NCBI RefSeq assembly: GCF_004296575.1 | Contig: NZ_SAYT01000003.1 | Location: 1 to 64,000 of the forward strand | Origin: Dyella amyloliquefaciens | GTDB lineage: Bacteria; Pseudomonadota; Gammaproteobacteria; Xanthomonadales; Rhodanobacteraceae | Direction: 5' to 3' | DNA: 64,000 nucleotides | Shown: positions 1 through 6,951 of the stretch, one piece after another | How the letters are laid out: each line of letters starts with the position of its first letter | Numbering within the stretch: the stretch's first letter is position 1 | Translations under genes and position numbers: made by a program | The notes under the pieces: model-generated | What the model was told of the DNA's origin: nothing | Database searches by the model: none | Seen by the model: the letters and a program-made list of their open reading frames with translations, nothing else

Positions 1-34
1 TGGCGATGTCGATCCCAATGCGCGTAAGCTTCAT
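1..34 (-). CDS. IS110-family transposase, N-terminal fragment cut by window edge
   Basis: Read on the minus strand from an ATG at 34, the first eleven codons give MKLTRIGIDIA, the typical start of IS110/IS1111 transposases, whose N-terminal RuvC-like DEDD domain begins with this GIDIAK-type strand and its first catalytic Asp. A strong Shine-Dalgarno sequence (GAGGAGGAG) lies just upstream. The rest of the gene is outside the window, so whether it is intact is unknown. Confidence 0.75.
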   Translation of the reverse strand, partial: MKLTRIGIDIA

Positions 35-118
35 GAGTGGACTCCTCCTCACTGTGACTGGTTGTCTCGCAACTCCAGTCTGGCACTCTTAGATGCCGAG
101 GGTGGGGAGGAGTCCATC
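35..118 (-). mobile_element. Putative non-coding end of the IS110-family element
   Basis: Two 15-base inverted copies with one mismatch (TGGACTCCTCCTCAC at 38-52; its inverse at 102-116) flank the transposase leader. Between them a stem-loop at 56-80 pairs GACTG with CAGTC and GTTG with CAAC. Subterminal inverted repeats are typical of the IS1111 branch. IS110 elements encode a bridge RNA in a non-coding end, but about 85 bases is short for a complete one. The outer boundary near 118 is inferred. Confidence 0.4.
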
Positions 119-123
119 CCATT

Positions 124-146
124 GCTTTCGACCCGAAGCGGATATT
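124..146. repeat. Degenerate CCGCTTTCGACCCAAAGCGG-type intergenic repeat
   Basis: The stretch reads GCTTTCGACCCGAAGCGGAT, a decayed copy of an imperfect palindrome that I recall as common between genes in Xanthomonadales and related bacteria. A second decayed copy lies at 1004-1027. Seen by eye only; its extent is approximate. Confidence 0.3.
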
Positions 147-201
147 GCAGGAATATCGTAACGATCATCTGGCGAAGGTCTAAATAGTCGAGGGGAAGGA
201 A

Positions 202-555
202 ATGGGCGTTCTCGAATTTGCTGGAGGGGCGCTCATCTTCGGCCTCGGCCTTTGGATTGTGCTGGGAGCTTGGCAATCGCAGCTCGTTCGTATTGCGAGT
301 CAGCATGACTTGCCGACGAGATTAAAAGTGGCCGAACGTTGGTATGTATTCGGGATATTTCCGCTGCTTCTGTTCATCATTGGTGGCACTTTCCTGCTGA
401 GCTTGATCGGTGCCAGCCAGATGGGTGGTGACGCTACAGAGCGTCGAGTTCACTTGCTTCTCTTGGTCGGCTTGTACGTTTTGACTGCCTATCCTGGCTG
501 CGAAAGGTGGTTCAAGGCTTCACCGGCGCGAATTGCCGTTGGCTACAAGTGGTGA
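202..555 (+). CDS. Small hypothetical inner-membrane protein
   Basis: This 117-residue protein starts at an ATG preceded by GAGGGGAAGGA, a good ribosome binding site. It has three likely membrane segments: about residues 5-24, 48-70 (IFPLLLFIIGGTFLLSLIG) and 85-96. No catalytic motif or family is recognised. It stands beside an IS110 end and upstream of a lipoprotein and Rhs toxin genes. A role in immunity to a contact-dependent toxin is possible from context alone but not shown by the sequence. Confidence 0.6.
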   Translation: MGVLEFAGGALIFGLGLWIVLGAWQSQLVRIASQHDLPTRLKVAERWYVFGIFPLLLFIIGGTFLLSLIGASQMGGDATERRVHLLLLVGLYVLTAYPGCERWFKASPARIAVGYKW

Positions 556-629
556 TTACCTTCGAAAGCGCCATGGCGTAGTGTCTGCTGTCGACCCAGT
601 ACGGACCTAATCACAATCGGAGAGATGGA

Positions 630-998
630 TTGGCTGAGATTCGAATAGCGCCGGCTGTGTGGCTAATGTCGATGATGATCGCCGTTTGCCTTGCATCTTG
701 TAAGCAATCCGATGCCCCTCCTGCACCGCGTGGCGCGCGGTCCGTGCAAGAGCTTCACGCGGGCTGTGCAGCGCTTGCGGAGTTTGCGAAGGATCTGCAG
801 GCACAAGCCCCAAAGAATGACTTTCAGCGATTCGCCGCCTCCCCAAATAGCTATACGTTTGTCGTTAGAGAGAGTAGCGACTCCTACACCTTCTACTTTG
901 CGCTGAAGCCCTTTCGCGGACGACCAGTAATTGATGAAGGCACGGCCTACAAAGTAGACAAGGCCAACATGAAAGCCGTGGGAGTTGCGTCTCACTGA
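630..998 (+). CDS. Small hypothetical lipoprotein
   Basis: The 122-residue frame opens at a TTG at 630, six bases after GGAGAG. An in-frame ATG at 666 is the alternative start. Either gives an N-terminal hydrophobic stretch (MSMMIAVCLASC) ending in an LASC lipobox, so the mature protein is probably anchored through the Cys. The remaining ~95 residues are soluble and rich in Ala, Ser and Phe, with no recognised domain. It lies in the accessory patch before the RAYT gene; its function is unknown. Confidence 0.55.
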   Translation: MAEIRIAPAVWLMSMMIAVCLASCKQSDAPPAPRGARSVQELHAGCAALAEFAKDLQAQAPKNDFQRFAASPNSYTFVVRESSDSYTFYFALKPFRGRPVIDEGTAYKVDKANMKAVGVASH

Positions 999-1033
999 AA
1001 CGACCGCTCTCGACCGAAAGTGGACATCGCACT

Positions 1034-1058
1034 CCCAAAAGGGGCCGGAGGCTGTTAA
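1034..1058. repeat. Inverted partner of the 45-bp repeat flanking the RAYT gene
   Basis: CCCAAAAGGGGCCGGAGGC and the following TGTTAA match the reverse complement of 1903-1927 at 22 of 25 positions. It sits just past the 3' end of the minus-strand RAYT gene, while the partner copies lie upstream of that gene, so the gene is bracketed by inverted repeats. Confidence 0.5.
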
Positions 1059-1087
1059 GGGTCTCATGCGATACATGCCTGCCAAAC

Positions 1088-1789
1088 TCAGACTATCGAG
1101 GTTTGTGATCGTGACGGGCGCCCGGGTGATCTAACGGATGCCGGTCGTCCAAGCGTCTTTTCAACCATGGCTTGGAAACGTTGGTCGCCAAGTGCGCGCC
1201 CTTGCTTCAGGTGCAATCGAATGGCCGCAATTTCATCGTCGCTAACGCCTTGGCGCAACCACGAACGGTAGGCTTCTGCACGTTGCAGTGCATCTGGCGC
1301 CATGGTCAGGAACGTCTCGTGCGGGGTAACGAGAGGATCAGCGGACCGCCCGAGATTGGCATGCACACTGGACCACGGATGATCTTCTGGTGCCTGCACC
1401 ATGCCAGCCCGGACCGGGTTAAGTTCAATGTAGCGGTAGACCGTCAATAGATACTGATCAGTATTCACCAGGCATGACTTGAAACGTCCTTCCCAAAGCG
1501 TGCCGCTACGTCGATGCCGACGATTGAAGGAAGGTACATAGCTTTGTCCGATTTGCCGCATCGCGTTGGATACACCCCTGGCTTGAGCCGTACTGACGAG
1601 CAAGTGGACGTGGTTGCCCATGAGAACGTATGCGTGTACGGCAAGTTCGTGATCACGAGCACTTTCCGCGAGAAGCATCAGATAATGTTGCCGATCATCG
1701 TCATCAACGAATACAGCACCGCGATTGACGCCGCGCTGGGTGACGTGAAGAGGATGCAAAGGTAGTTCAAGTCGCAATCCGCGTGGCAT
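1088..1789 (-). CDS. REP-associated tyrosine transposase (RAYT, Y1 HUH family)
   Basis: This 233-residue protein belongs to the IS200/IS605-like Y1 transposase superfamily, RAYT branch. Members nick and move REP palindromes as single-stranded DNA rather than moving a classical IS. The N-terminus (MPRGLRLELPLHPLHVTQRG) matches the RAYT opening. The metal-binding HUH motif is in GNHVHLLV at about residues 58-65, and the nucleophilic Tyr is probably in YRYIELNPVRAG at about 118-129. The ~70-residue C-terminal tail is basic. The gene stands alone, bracketed by inverted repeats (1034-1058 and 1886-1975). REP-like palindromes resembling those of other RAYT systems occur at 37.9, 53.3 and 55.0 kb. 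It appears intact. Confidence 0.88.
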   Translation of the reverse strand: MPRGLRLELPLHPLHVTQRGVNRGAVFVDDDDRQHYLMLLAESARDHELAVHAYVLMGNHVHLLVSTAQARGVSNAMRQIGQSYVPSFNRRHRRSGTLWEGRFKSCLVNTDQYLLTVYRYIELNPVRAGMVQAPEDHPWSSVHANLGRSADPLVTPHETFLTMAPDALQRAEAYRSWLRQGVSDDEIAAIRLHLKQGRALGDQRFQAMVEKTLGRPASVRSPGRPSRSQTSIV

Positions 1790-1885
1790 GCTGCAAGTCC
1801 GCTAGGGGAGGGCTTGTGCATCTTTGACGATTTGCTGGTTGGGGTGATGTCCGTGCATATGCGGGTGCAGCGACAGATGAAGTCT

Positions 1886-1975
1886 CAGCCGAAAGTGATC
1901 GTTTAACTACCTCCGGTCCCTTTTGGGCGACAGCCGAAAGTGATCGTTTAACTACCTCCGGTCCCTTTTGGGCGA
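1886..1975. repeat. Perfect tandem duplication of a 45-bp sequence
   Basis: Positions 1886-1930 and 1931-1975 are identical 45-base units beginning CAGCCGAAAGTGATCG and ending CCCTTTTGGGCGA. The second unit abuts the point where Rhs coding sequence begins (about 1976). An in-frame TGA at 1941-1943 shows that the Rhs frame does not continue upstream. The units look like the end of the RAYT-associated element, duplicated where it meets the rhs locus. Confidence 0.9.
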
Positions 1976-2990
1976 GACCTTCGGCTACGGCTACAACGGC
2001 CGCAACCGAATGACAGTCGTGCAACGCAATGGCGCCGCCGTGGGTACCTATACGTACAACGCCCTGGGCCAACGCACGGCAAAGGCGGCGACGCTCCCTG
2101 TCGCGCTCAATCAGCGCTTCGTGTACGACGAAGGCAGCCAGCTGTTGGGTGAGTATGGAGATACCACGCGGGACTACATCTGGCTCGGCAGCTTGCCGGT
2201 GGCCGTGGTCGATACCGCCGGGTCCTCGAGTACCGTGAGCTACGTGCATGCGGATGGCCTTAATACCCCGCGCGCCGTCGCAGATGGGAGTGGCAACACT
2301 GTCTGGCAATTGGCTTATCAAAACAATGCTTTTGGCGAGGAGCAGCCAAGCAGTGCGAGCGGCTATGCCTTCAATTTGCGCTTTCCCGGCCAGTATTACG
2401 ATGCTGAATCTGGAATCGCTAATAATATGAATCGTGACTACGAGGCGGCGTCAGGTCGATATGTGCAGAGCGACCCTGTTGGGCTGACTGGCGGCGCAAA
2501 TACCTATGCCTATGTGAGCGGCAACCCGCTGAATATGATTGATCCGTTGGGTCTTTCGGGAATCTATATCAACTACCCGGATTACCCGATAACCATTCCT
2601 GGAACGTCGACTCAAATAGCGCTTGGCCACGCTGCGGTTGTCGCGATAGACGACAACACCGGTACGACTCAGTACTTCGAGTATGGGAGATATGACAGCG
2701 ACTTTGGCAACGCGAGGCAGGAGCCTGTGCCAAATGTCCAAATAGGGGATGACGGTTTACCCACGCAGGCATCACTCACGAACCTGATGAACTTCGTCTC
2801 TAAGCACTATGGGCATGGCAGCCCTGTGGATGCCCAGTATTATCAGGACGCGGACTACCAGAAGACAGTTGATTTCGCTCGGAACCGGATCCGAGACAAG
2901 AATCGTGATGCCTACAGCTGGAATCCCCTTCATATGAACACGTGCAAGACCTTCGCACATGACGCTATATCAGCAGGACTAGGGAAATGA
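1968..2990 (+). pseudogene. 5'-truncated Rhs protein: core end plus papain-like C-terminal toxin
   Basis: The frame (340 codons from a TTG) encodes only the end of an Rhs/YD-repeat protein. YD-type repeats (YTYNALGQRTAK, FVYDEGSQLLGEY) are followed by the Rhs core (GQYYDAESG, GRYVQSDPVGLTGG, NTYAYVSGNPL) ending in the self-cleavage motif NPLNMIDPLGL near residue 194. The last ~145 residues are a variable toxin domain. LGHAAVV with a His and MNTCKTFAHDA with a Cys, in that order, suggest a permuted papain-like (NlpC/P60-type) hydrolase that could attack peptidoglycan or acyl bonds. The beginning of the gene is missing, cut off at the 45-bp repeats, so secretion as a full Rhs is not expected from this copy. 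The next gene overlaps its stop as ATGA. Confidence 0.8.
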
Positions 2991-3364
2991 GCATGATGAC
3001 CAAGCGGAACATTTCAACGATCGTTATATGGGTGCTGTCGGTCGCCTTGGTGGGAGCCACTTCATTGCTCTTGTTTGTTTCGGCGAACTCCGGGGTATCG
3101 CTGGATAACGCACGGCAAGCGCAGGGCTCGTACCGAGAAGAGGCCAGTGTTCTACGGTCACTTCTTTTGAATGTGGCATCCCTAAACCAGGAAGATGCAC
3201 TTCGCGTCATTCAGGGGAAGTACTCAGGCTCACATGTGGTCAAGCACGACGTGCAAAGCATTAGCGTTGATTCCGTTCTTCTGAAATATCAAAACGGAAG
3301 GCTCGCCCAGGTGTGCTCTGCGCAAGATGACTCATTGAACTCGTGTATAAGCCGCTCTGACTAG
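2987..3364 (+). CDS. Putative immunity protein for the first Rhs toxin (membrane-anchored)
   Basis: This 125-residue protein starts inside the stop of the toxin frame (ATGA overlap), the usual toxin-immunity coupling. It has an N-terminal signal-anchor (about residues 9-32, TIVIWVLSVALVGATSLLLF) and a periplasmic-facing soluble part with two Cys near the C-terminus (QVCSAQDDSLNSC). A periplasmic location fits protection against a cell-wall-acting papain-like toxin. No known immunity family is recognised, so the assignment comes from position and topology. Its TAG stop at 3362 is in the same frame as the next Rhs tip. Confidence 0.6.
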   Translation: MSMMTKRNISTIVIWVLSVALVGATSLLLFVSANSGVSLDNARQAQGSYREEASVLRSLLLNVASLNQEDALRVIQGKYSGSHVVKHDVQSISVDSVLLKYQNGRLAQVCSAQDDSLNSCISRSD

Positions 3365-3406
3365 CAGGGTCTTGCGAGGCCCAGCGGACCAGACATATAT
3401 GCGTAC

Positions 3407-3922
3407 GTGAACGGGAATCCCTTGGCGCACTGGGACGTCCTTGGCTTGGCTGACCTGTACTACTGGAGGGGTGTTGGTGGTGACTGGGGACACGTTGGAT
3501 TGATGCTGAATGACGGGAGCACTTATGTAAGTTGGTGGCCCGTGGACTACGGCCATGTTCATCCGCTGGGCAACCAGACGTTCGAGCATTACTGGGAAGC
3601 AGATGCTAGGCCGAATTACACCCCCGAGGCTGATACCAAAGGTGAGGGATATCGGCCACCAACAATTATTCACTTAGACGGGCTGGACGAGGATGCCATA
3701 CGAGATTGGTGGGACACGTTCAAGAAGTCACCTCGGTGGAACTCTGTGTCTCAGAATTGTTCGACGACGGTGGCAGACGCGCTTAGAGCGGGAGGAATGG
3801 AAGGTGTCATGGCAGGGTATCCGAAACCCTTGATATGGAGCCCAGAGGCAGTTGTTGATTACGTAAATACGTACAACGATGTTCGTGCCAATCCAGCTAG
3901 TCACGCTTGGTTACTGCGTTAA
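3407..3922 (+). CDS. Orphan Rhs C-terminal tip with a second papain-like toxin
   Basis: Coding similarity starts right after the preceding stop (about 3365) with GLARPSGPDIYAYVNGNPL, the end of an Rhs core. No start is obvious; a GTG at 3407 gives 171 residues. The cleavage motif has changed from DPxGL to DVLGL. The toxin part has DWGHVGLMLNDG and SWWPVDYGHV with a candidate His near residue 28, and later SQNCSTTVADAL with a candidate Cys near 121: again His before Cys, the permuted papain-like order. It is a typical displaced rhs-CT cassette, normally silent unless recombined onto a full-length rhs gene. A lipoprotein follows in the immunity position. Confidence 0.7.
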   Translation: MNGNPLAHWDVLGLADLYYWRGVGGDWGHVGLMLNDGSTYVSWWPVDYGHVHPLGNQTFEHYWEADARPNYTPEADTKGEGYRPPTIIHLDGLDEDAIRDWWDTFKKSPRWNSVSQNCSTTVADALRAGGMEGVMAGYPKPLIWSPEAVVDYVNTYNDVRANPASHAWLLR

Positions 3923-3947
3923 CTACTGTTACGAATTCGAGGTAACA

Positions 3948-4376
3948 ATGAAGTCAATCTACCGACATGGACCCTTGTCCTTCTTGGTCGCAATTGCTCT
4001 TATCGGTTGTGGAAGCCCTGCAGGCTCGGAGGTGGGGGGCTCTCAGTCAATTTCTGCGTCCTGCAAGTCAGTAACCGCTGAAGACCAAGCTGCTCTGGTT
4101 GCCAATGTGGCTAAGCTTCAGATTGGTGATTCGCAATCAAGGGTTGAATTATTGCTAGGTAAGCCAGGCGACGTGGATCGCCCGCTTGGAAAACCTTCGG
4201 GTCAAGTCATCGGAACCGAATACATGTATTTTGTGAAAAAGTGTGACGCCAGCCCGCATGCAGGTTGGGACGATGACTACGTTAGGCTTAGCTTTGATCT
4301 TGATGGTCGATTGGGGCTCATTGAGGGGATCCGTGTACAAGGAGTGACTGTGCGTACTCAACAACTCCGGAAGTAG
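3948..4376 (+). CDS. BamE-like lipoprotein, putative immunity protein for the second toxin
   Basis: The ATG at 3948 follows GAGGTAAC and gives a 142-residue protein. MKSIYRHGPLSFLVAIALIGC is a lipoprotein signal with the lipobox ALIGC. The mature part reads LQIGDSQSRVELLLGKPGDV and then Y-Y-F and V-R-L-S-F-D strands. This is the opening helix-turn pattern of BamE/SmpA-OmlA proteins and of the BLIP-like inhibitor fold they share. An inhibitor-like fold anchored in the periplasm suits neutralising a wall-acting toxin. It stands 25 bp after the toxin stop. The immunity role is inferred from position. Confidence 0.6.
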   Translation: MKSIYRHGPLSFLVAIALIGCGSPAGSEVGGSQSISASCKSVTAEDQAALVANVAKLQIGDSQSRVELLLGKPGDVDRPLGKPSGQVIGTEYMYFVKKCDASPHAGWDDDYVRLSFDLDGRLGLIEGIRVQGVTVRTQQLRK

Positions 4377-4390
4377 CACTTGAGGCATTC

Positions 4391-4416
4391 CAAAACGGGG
4401 TCAAAACGGGGTCAGG
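4391..4416. repeat. Tandem 11-bp repeat with GGGGTCAGGTTCACTT-type element
   Basis: CAAAACGGGGT occurs twice in a row (4391-4401, 4402-4412), followed by CAGGTTCACTT. I recall the word GGGGTCAGGTTCACTT as recurring near RAYT genes and other decayed mobile DNA. It marks the right edge of the accessory patch. The 4417-4539 stretch before the next gene holds no convincing gene. Confidence 0.5.
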
Positions 4417-4539
4417 TTCACTTCTGTCGCGGTGGGCGATGGGCGGGCCCAATACTGGCGAAGCGATGCGTTTTGGCCTCCATCATCGCCTTGAAGCAGT
4501 CACGCCCAAATGCGCGGTTCGCCTATGCTCGGCGCGAAA

Positions 4540-5553
4540 TCACTTTGACGACGTGGGCGTCTTCGTCGATGCAAACCGCTGCGCATAGCCACTTTCCTGC
4601 AGAATCATCTGCGGGTCCTTCAGCGCGATGAGCACCTGCAAGGCCTCGTCCTTGTCTGCCGCACGCTGGTAATAGGCAGCGGCGATGCGCATCCCTATCC
4701 AGTATCCCGCTTCGGCGGGCCAGCCTTCGGGCGCGGCACCCTGGTTCCACATCCAGCGGTGCATTGCGGCTTGCCACTCGGCATCGGGCTTACCGTCGAC
4801 CGGCGGATGCGCGAGTATCGTTGCCCGGTCCTGCGTGAACTGCTTCCACAGGGCTTGCTCCTGCGGCAGACCCCATGCGTCGTGCGAATCCGGATCACCC
4901 GTTACCAGGCCCCCGATCAAATTGGCGACGCCTTCGCGCAGTGCCTGGGCAAGCAGGTCGTTGTCCTGGTCGTCGGGCATGGGCGGTTGCAGGGTGTGGA
5001 CGGTCTCGTGCGCGAACAGGCCACGCAGCCGTCGTCGCAGGTCGGCCGCGTCGACCACGCCATTACAGGCGGCTTCCAGGCCGATGACCTGTGCCCCCGG
5101 CTCGGCGGAGCCTCCGGCGTTGCCCGCGCCAAACACCGCGTATACCTGAGGCAGAACAACACCGGGCATCATTCGCTGATACGCCGAATAGATGGTGCGC
5201 AGTTCGGGAGTGGCGGTTTTCGCCGCAGGAAGGCAAACGTCAATCGCGTGCTGGTAGATCGGTTGCCTTTCCGCCACCACCTGCGCGAGGTGGGTTGCAT
5301 CGATGATGCGGTAGGGCGTGAACACGGCGATGCCAGGTGTGCCCTTGTCGAGATAGTCGGACTGCAATTGCGCGGCGGTGGGCCGGCCGTGGGTCCGCTT
5401 GAACAGCGCGGCGAATCGATCGGCGTCTGCGGTATCGACGACAGCTGTCTGCGGGTCCCTTACCGTGTTCTTGGTCGGGGCATCCTGTGCCGTCGCAGTC
5501 GCCCACGACAGGAGCGCGAGCAAACCCATCCCTGTATTCGTCAGCATTCGCAT
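4540..5553 (-). CDS. Exported HExxH metallopeptidase-like protein
   Basis: The ATG at 5553 follows GGAGGT and gives 337 residues. A signal peptide (MRMLTNTGMGLLALLSWATA, then TAQ-DAP) indicates export. The zinc-binding motif is HETVH at about 182-186, in a helix (LRRRLRGLFAHETVHTLQP). A downstream Glu in ALREGVANLIGGL (about 209) is a candidate third ligand, as in gluzincins and DUF2268-type predicted Zn proteases. Substrate unknown. Monocistronic; 3' end near the decayed repeat region. An upstream in-frame start would add 22 residues lacking signal character. Confidence 0.6.
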   Translation of the reverse strand: MRMLTNTGMGLLALLSWATATAQDAPTKNTVRDPQTAVVDTADADRFAALFKRTHGRPTAAQLQSDYLDKGTPGIAVFTPYRIIDATHLAQVVAERQPIYQHAIDVCLPAAKTATPELRTIYSAYQRMMPGVVLPQVYAVFGAGNAGGSAEPGAQVIGLEAACNGVVDAADLRRRLRGLFAHETVHTLQPPMPDDQDNDLLAQALREGVANLIGGLVTGDPDSHDAWGLPQEQALWKQFTQDRATILAHPPVDGKPDAEWQAAMHRWMWNQGAAPEGWPAEAGYWIGMRIAAAYYQRAADKDEALQVLIALKDPQMILQESGYAQRFASTKTPTSSK

Positions 5554-5660
5554 CGTACCTCCGGTTATCCCTGACCTCTGGCCACGGCATCGTAATCCGC
5601 ATCCGGTCCATCGTGCCAACCCATCGCGATGATGCCAATGAAACAGGGATGGAGTGGACT

Positions 5661-5810
5661 TCAGGTGATGACTGGCGTCCTGACGATGCCGGCCGGGTTC
5701 TCCAGCACCATGCCTCGTGCGAATTGCCTCTTTAGCGCCTCGCGAAATCGCTAAGGCCCCAGTACGTATTGCACATGCAGGCGGATCGATTCGAGTTCAT
5801 CGTTCGACAT
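5661..5810 (-). pseudogene. Remnant of a small protein gene with an in-frame stop
   Basis: On the minus strand an ATG at 5810 opens MSNDELESIRLHVQYVLGP, then meets TAG (5751-5753). The same frame continues RFREALKRQFARGMVLENP and AGIVRTPVIT to a TGA at 5661. The peptide reads like a natural protein on both sides of the stop, suggesting a roughly 49-residue gene broken by one nonsense change. No family recognised. It is the only gene-like content of the 5554-5916 gap. Confidence 0.3.
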
Positions 5811-5916
5811 GGCCTTCGTTGGCAACGTACGGCAGACAACGTGTCGTTCTGCTGCGCGCCGAGAGATAAATGGCCGCCATGAGCCACGGCAGGGTGTCCA
5901 GGTGTCGCCCACCGGC

Positions 5917-6747
5917 TTAGTGCTCGATGGCGTAGCTCGAACAGGTGGCGAGCCGATACCGGCCGGGCGTCACGCCCTCGTGTTGCTTGAAGCGGCGGGT
6001 GAAGTGACTTTGGTCGGCGTAGCCGAGGCGCAATGCGATATCGACGATGGAGAGCGTCGATTTGAGCATGTGTCTGGCTATGCCCATGCGAACGGCTTCT
6101 GCATAGATGGCGATGGGAGCACCGACCTCGGCTGTGAAGACGTGCGCCAGATGGTAAGGGCTCATTCCGGCGATCTGCGCCAGTTCCACCAGCGAATGAT
6201 TGCGTGTCGGATCGTCATGAATCGCGGACCGGACCTTGCGCACCGCGGGTCGATGGGAGGGACAGGTTCGAGCGGGTGCGTTCTGCTCCGCGTTACGAGC
6301 GATCAGCGCTTCGATAAAGTCGATGAGAAGCTGCTCGCACGCGAGAGTCGGGAGGCCAGTATCCATCGCCTCGTGCAGGGCGACGAGACCGGCATGGAGC
6401 TTCGCGTTGTAGATGACGGGATCCCTGAAATGCAGTTCATGGAACCGGTGGTCGTCAAACAGGCGGCGAAGCACGCTCATATCCAGGCAAAGGCTTCGAT
6501 AGGTGTAGCCGTGCTCGTCGCCGGCCTCGCCCGTGTGCGCCTCGCCGACATTGACGAAGAAGAGTCCCTTCGGACCGGTGACATGACGACCGCCGCGGTA
6601 GACATAGGACTGCAGTCCGGATTCAACGAGGCCGATGACCGCGTGCTCGTGCGCGTGGCGGCTATATCGATAGGCTTGAAAATGGGCGCGCAGGACTTCG
6701 ATGCCGGGAAGATCCGGGCGAACCAGCATGTCCGCATGATCGCTCAT
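5917..6747 (-). CDS. AraC-family transcriptional regulator
   Basis: The start at 6747 (MSDHADMLV, preceded by AGGA) gives 276 residues; a longer frame to 6837 is less likely. The N-terminal half is a cupin-like AraC ligand-binding domain (HAHEHAVIGLVESGLQSYVY, then KGLFFVNVGEAHTG). The C-terminal ~100 residues carry the two helix-turn-helix motifs (LVELAQIAGMSPYHLAHVF and IVDIALRLGYADQSHFTRRF) and the terminal GVTPGRYR. It is transcribed away from the cupin and PhzF genes and is a likely regulator of one or both; the ligand is unknown. Confidence 0.85.
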   Translation of the reverse strand: MSDHADMLVRPDLPGIEVLRAHFQAYRYSRHAHEHAVIGLVESGLQSYVYRGGRHVTGPKGLFFVNVGEAHTGEAGDEHGYTYRSLCLDMSVLRRLFDDHRFHELHFRDPVIYNAKLHAGLVALHEAMDTGLPTLACEQLLIDFIEALIARNAEQNAPARTCPSHRPAVRKVRSAIHDDPTRNHSLVELAQIAGMSPYHLAHVFTAEVGAPIAIYAEAVRMGIARHMLKSTLSIVDIALRLGYADQSHFTRRFKQHEGVTPGRYRLATCSSYAIEH

Positions 6748-6951
6748 TTCGGCATTCCTGATATTGGGTCGCGGTGACTCGCTGCGTCGAGCTTGGTCCG
6801 TGGGTTCACCACCGTCGAAAGTGTATCTCCAGTCCATTGATGCTCACCAGAGCGCAAGCGAGCGACTGACAGTCTGGATCCTCGCAAGATCGTTCAAGAC
6901 GTGGAAACGCTCGTCGCTAGTATGCGAAGGCAACTACCGAGGAGCAGGCCA

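Noticed and set aside
4417-4539. Possible remnant of a BrnT-like or transposase gene (VKVISRRA motif) next to the metallopeptidase 3' end
   Set aside because: Only about eight residues resemble a known motif and a stop follows immediately; too little to call.
5809-6777. Open frame opposite the AraC regulator
   Set aside because: The AraC protein on the minus strand has complete HTH motifs; the opposite translation has no recognisable features.
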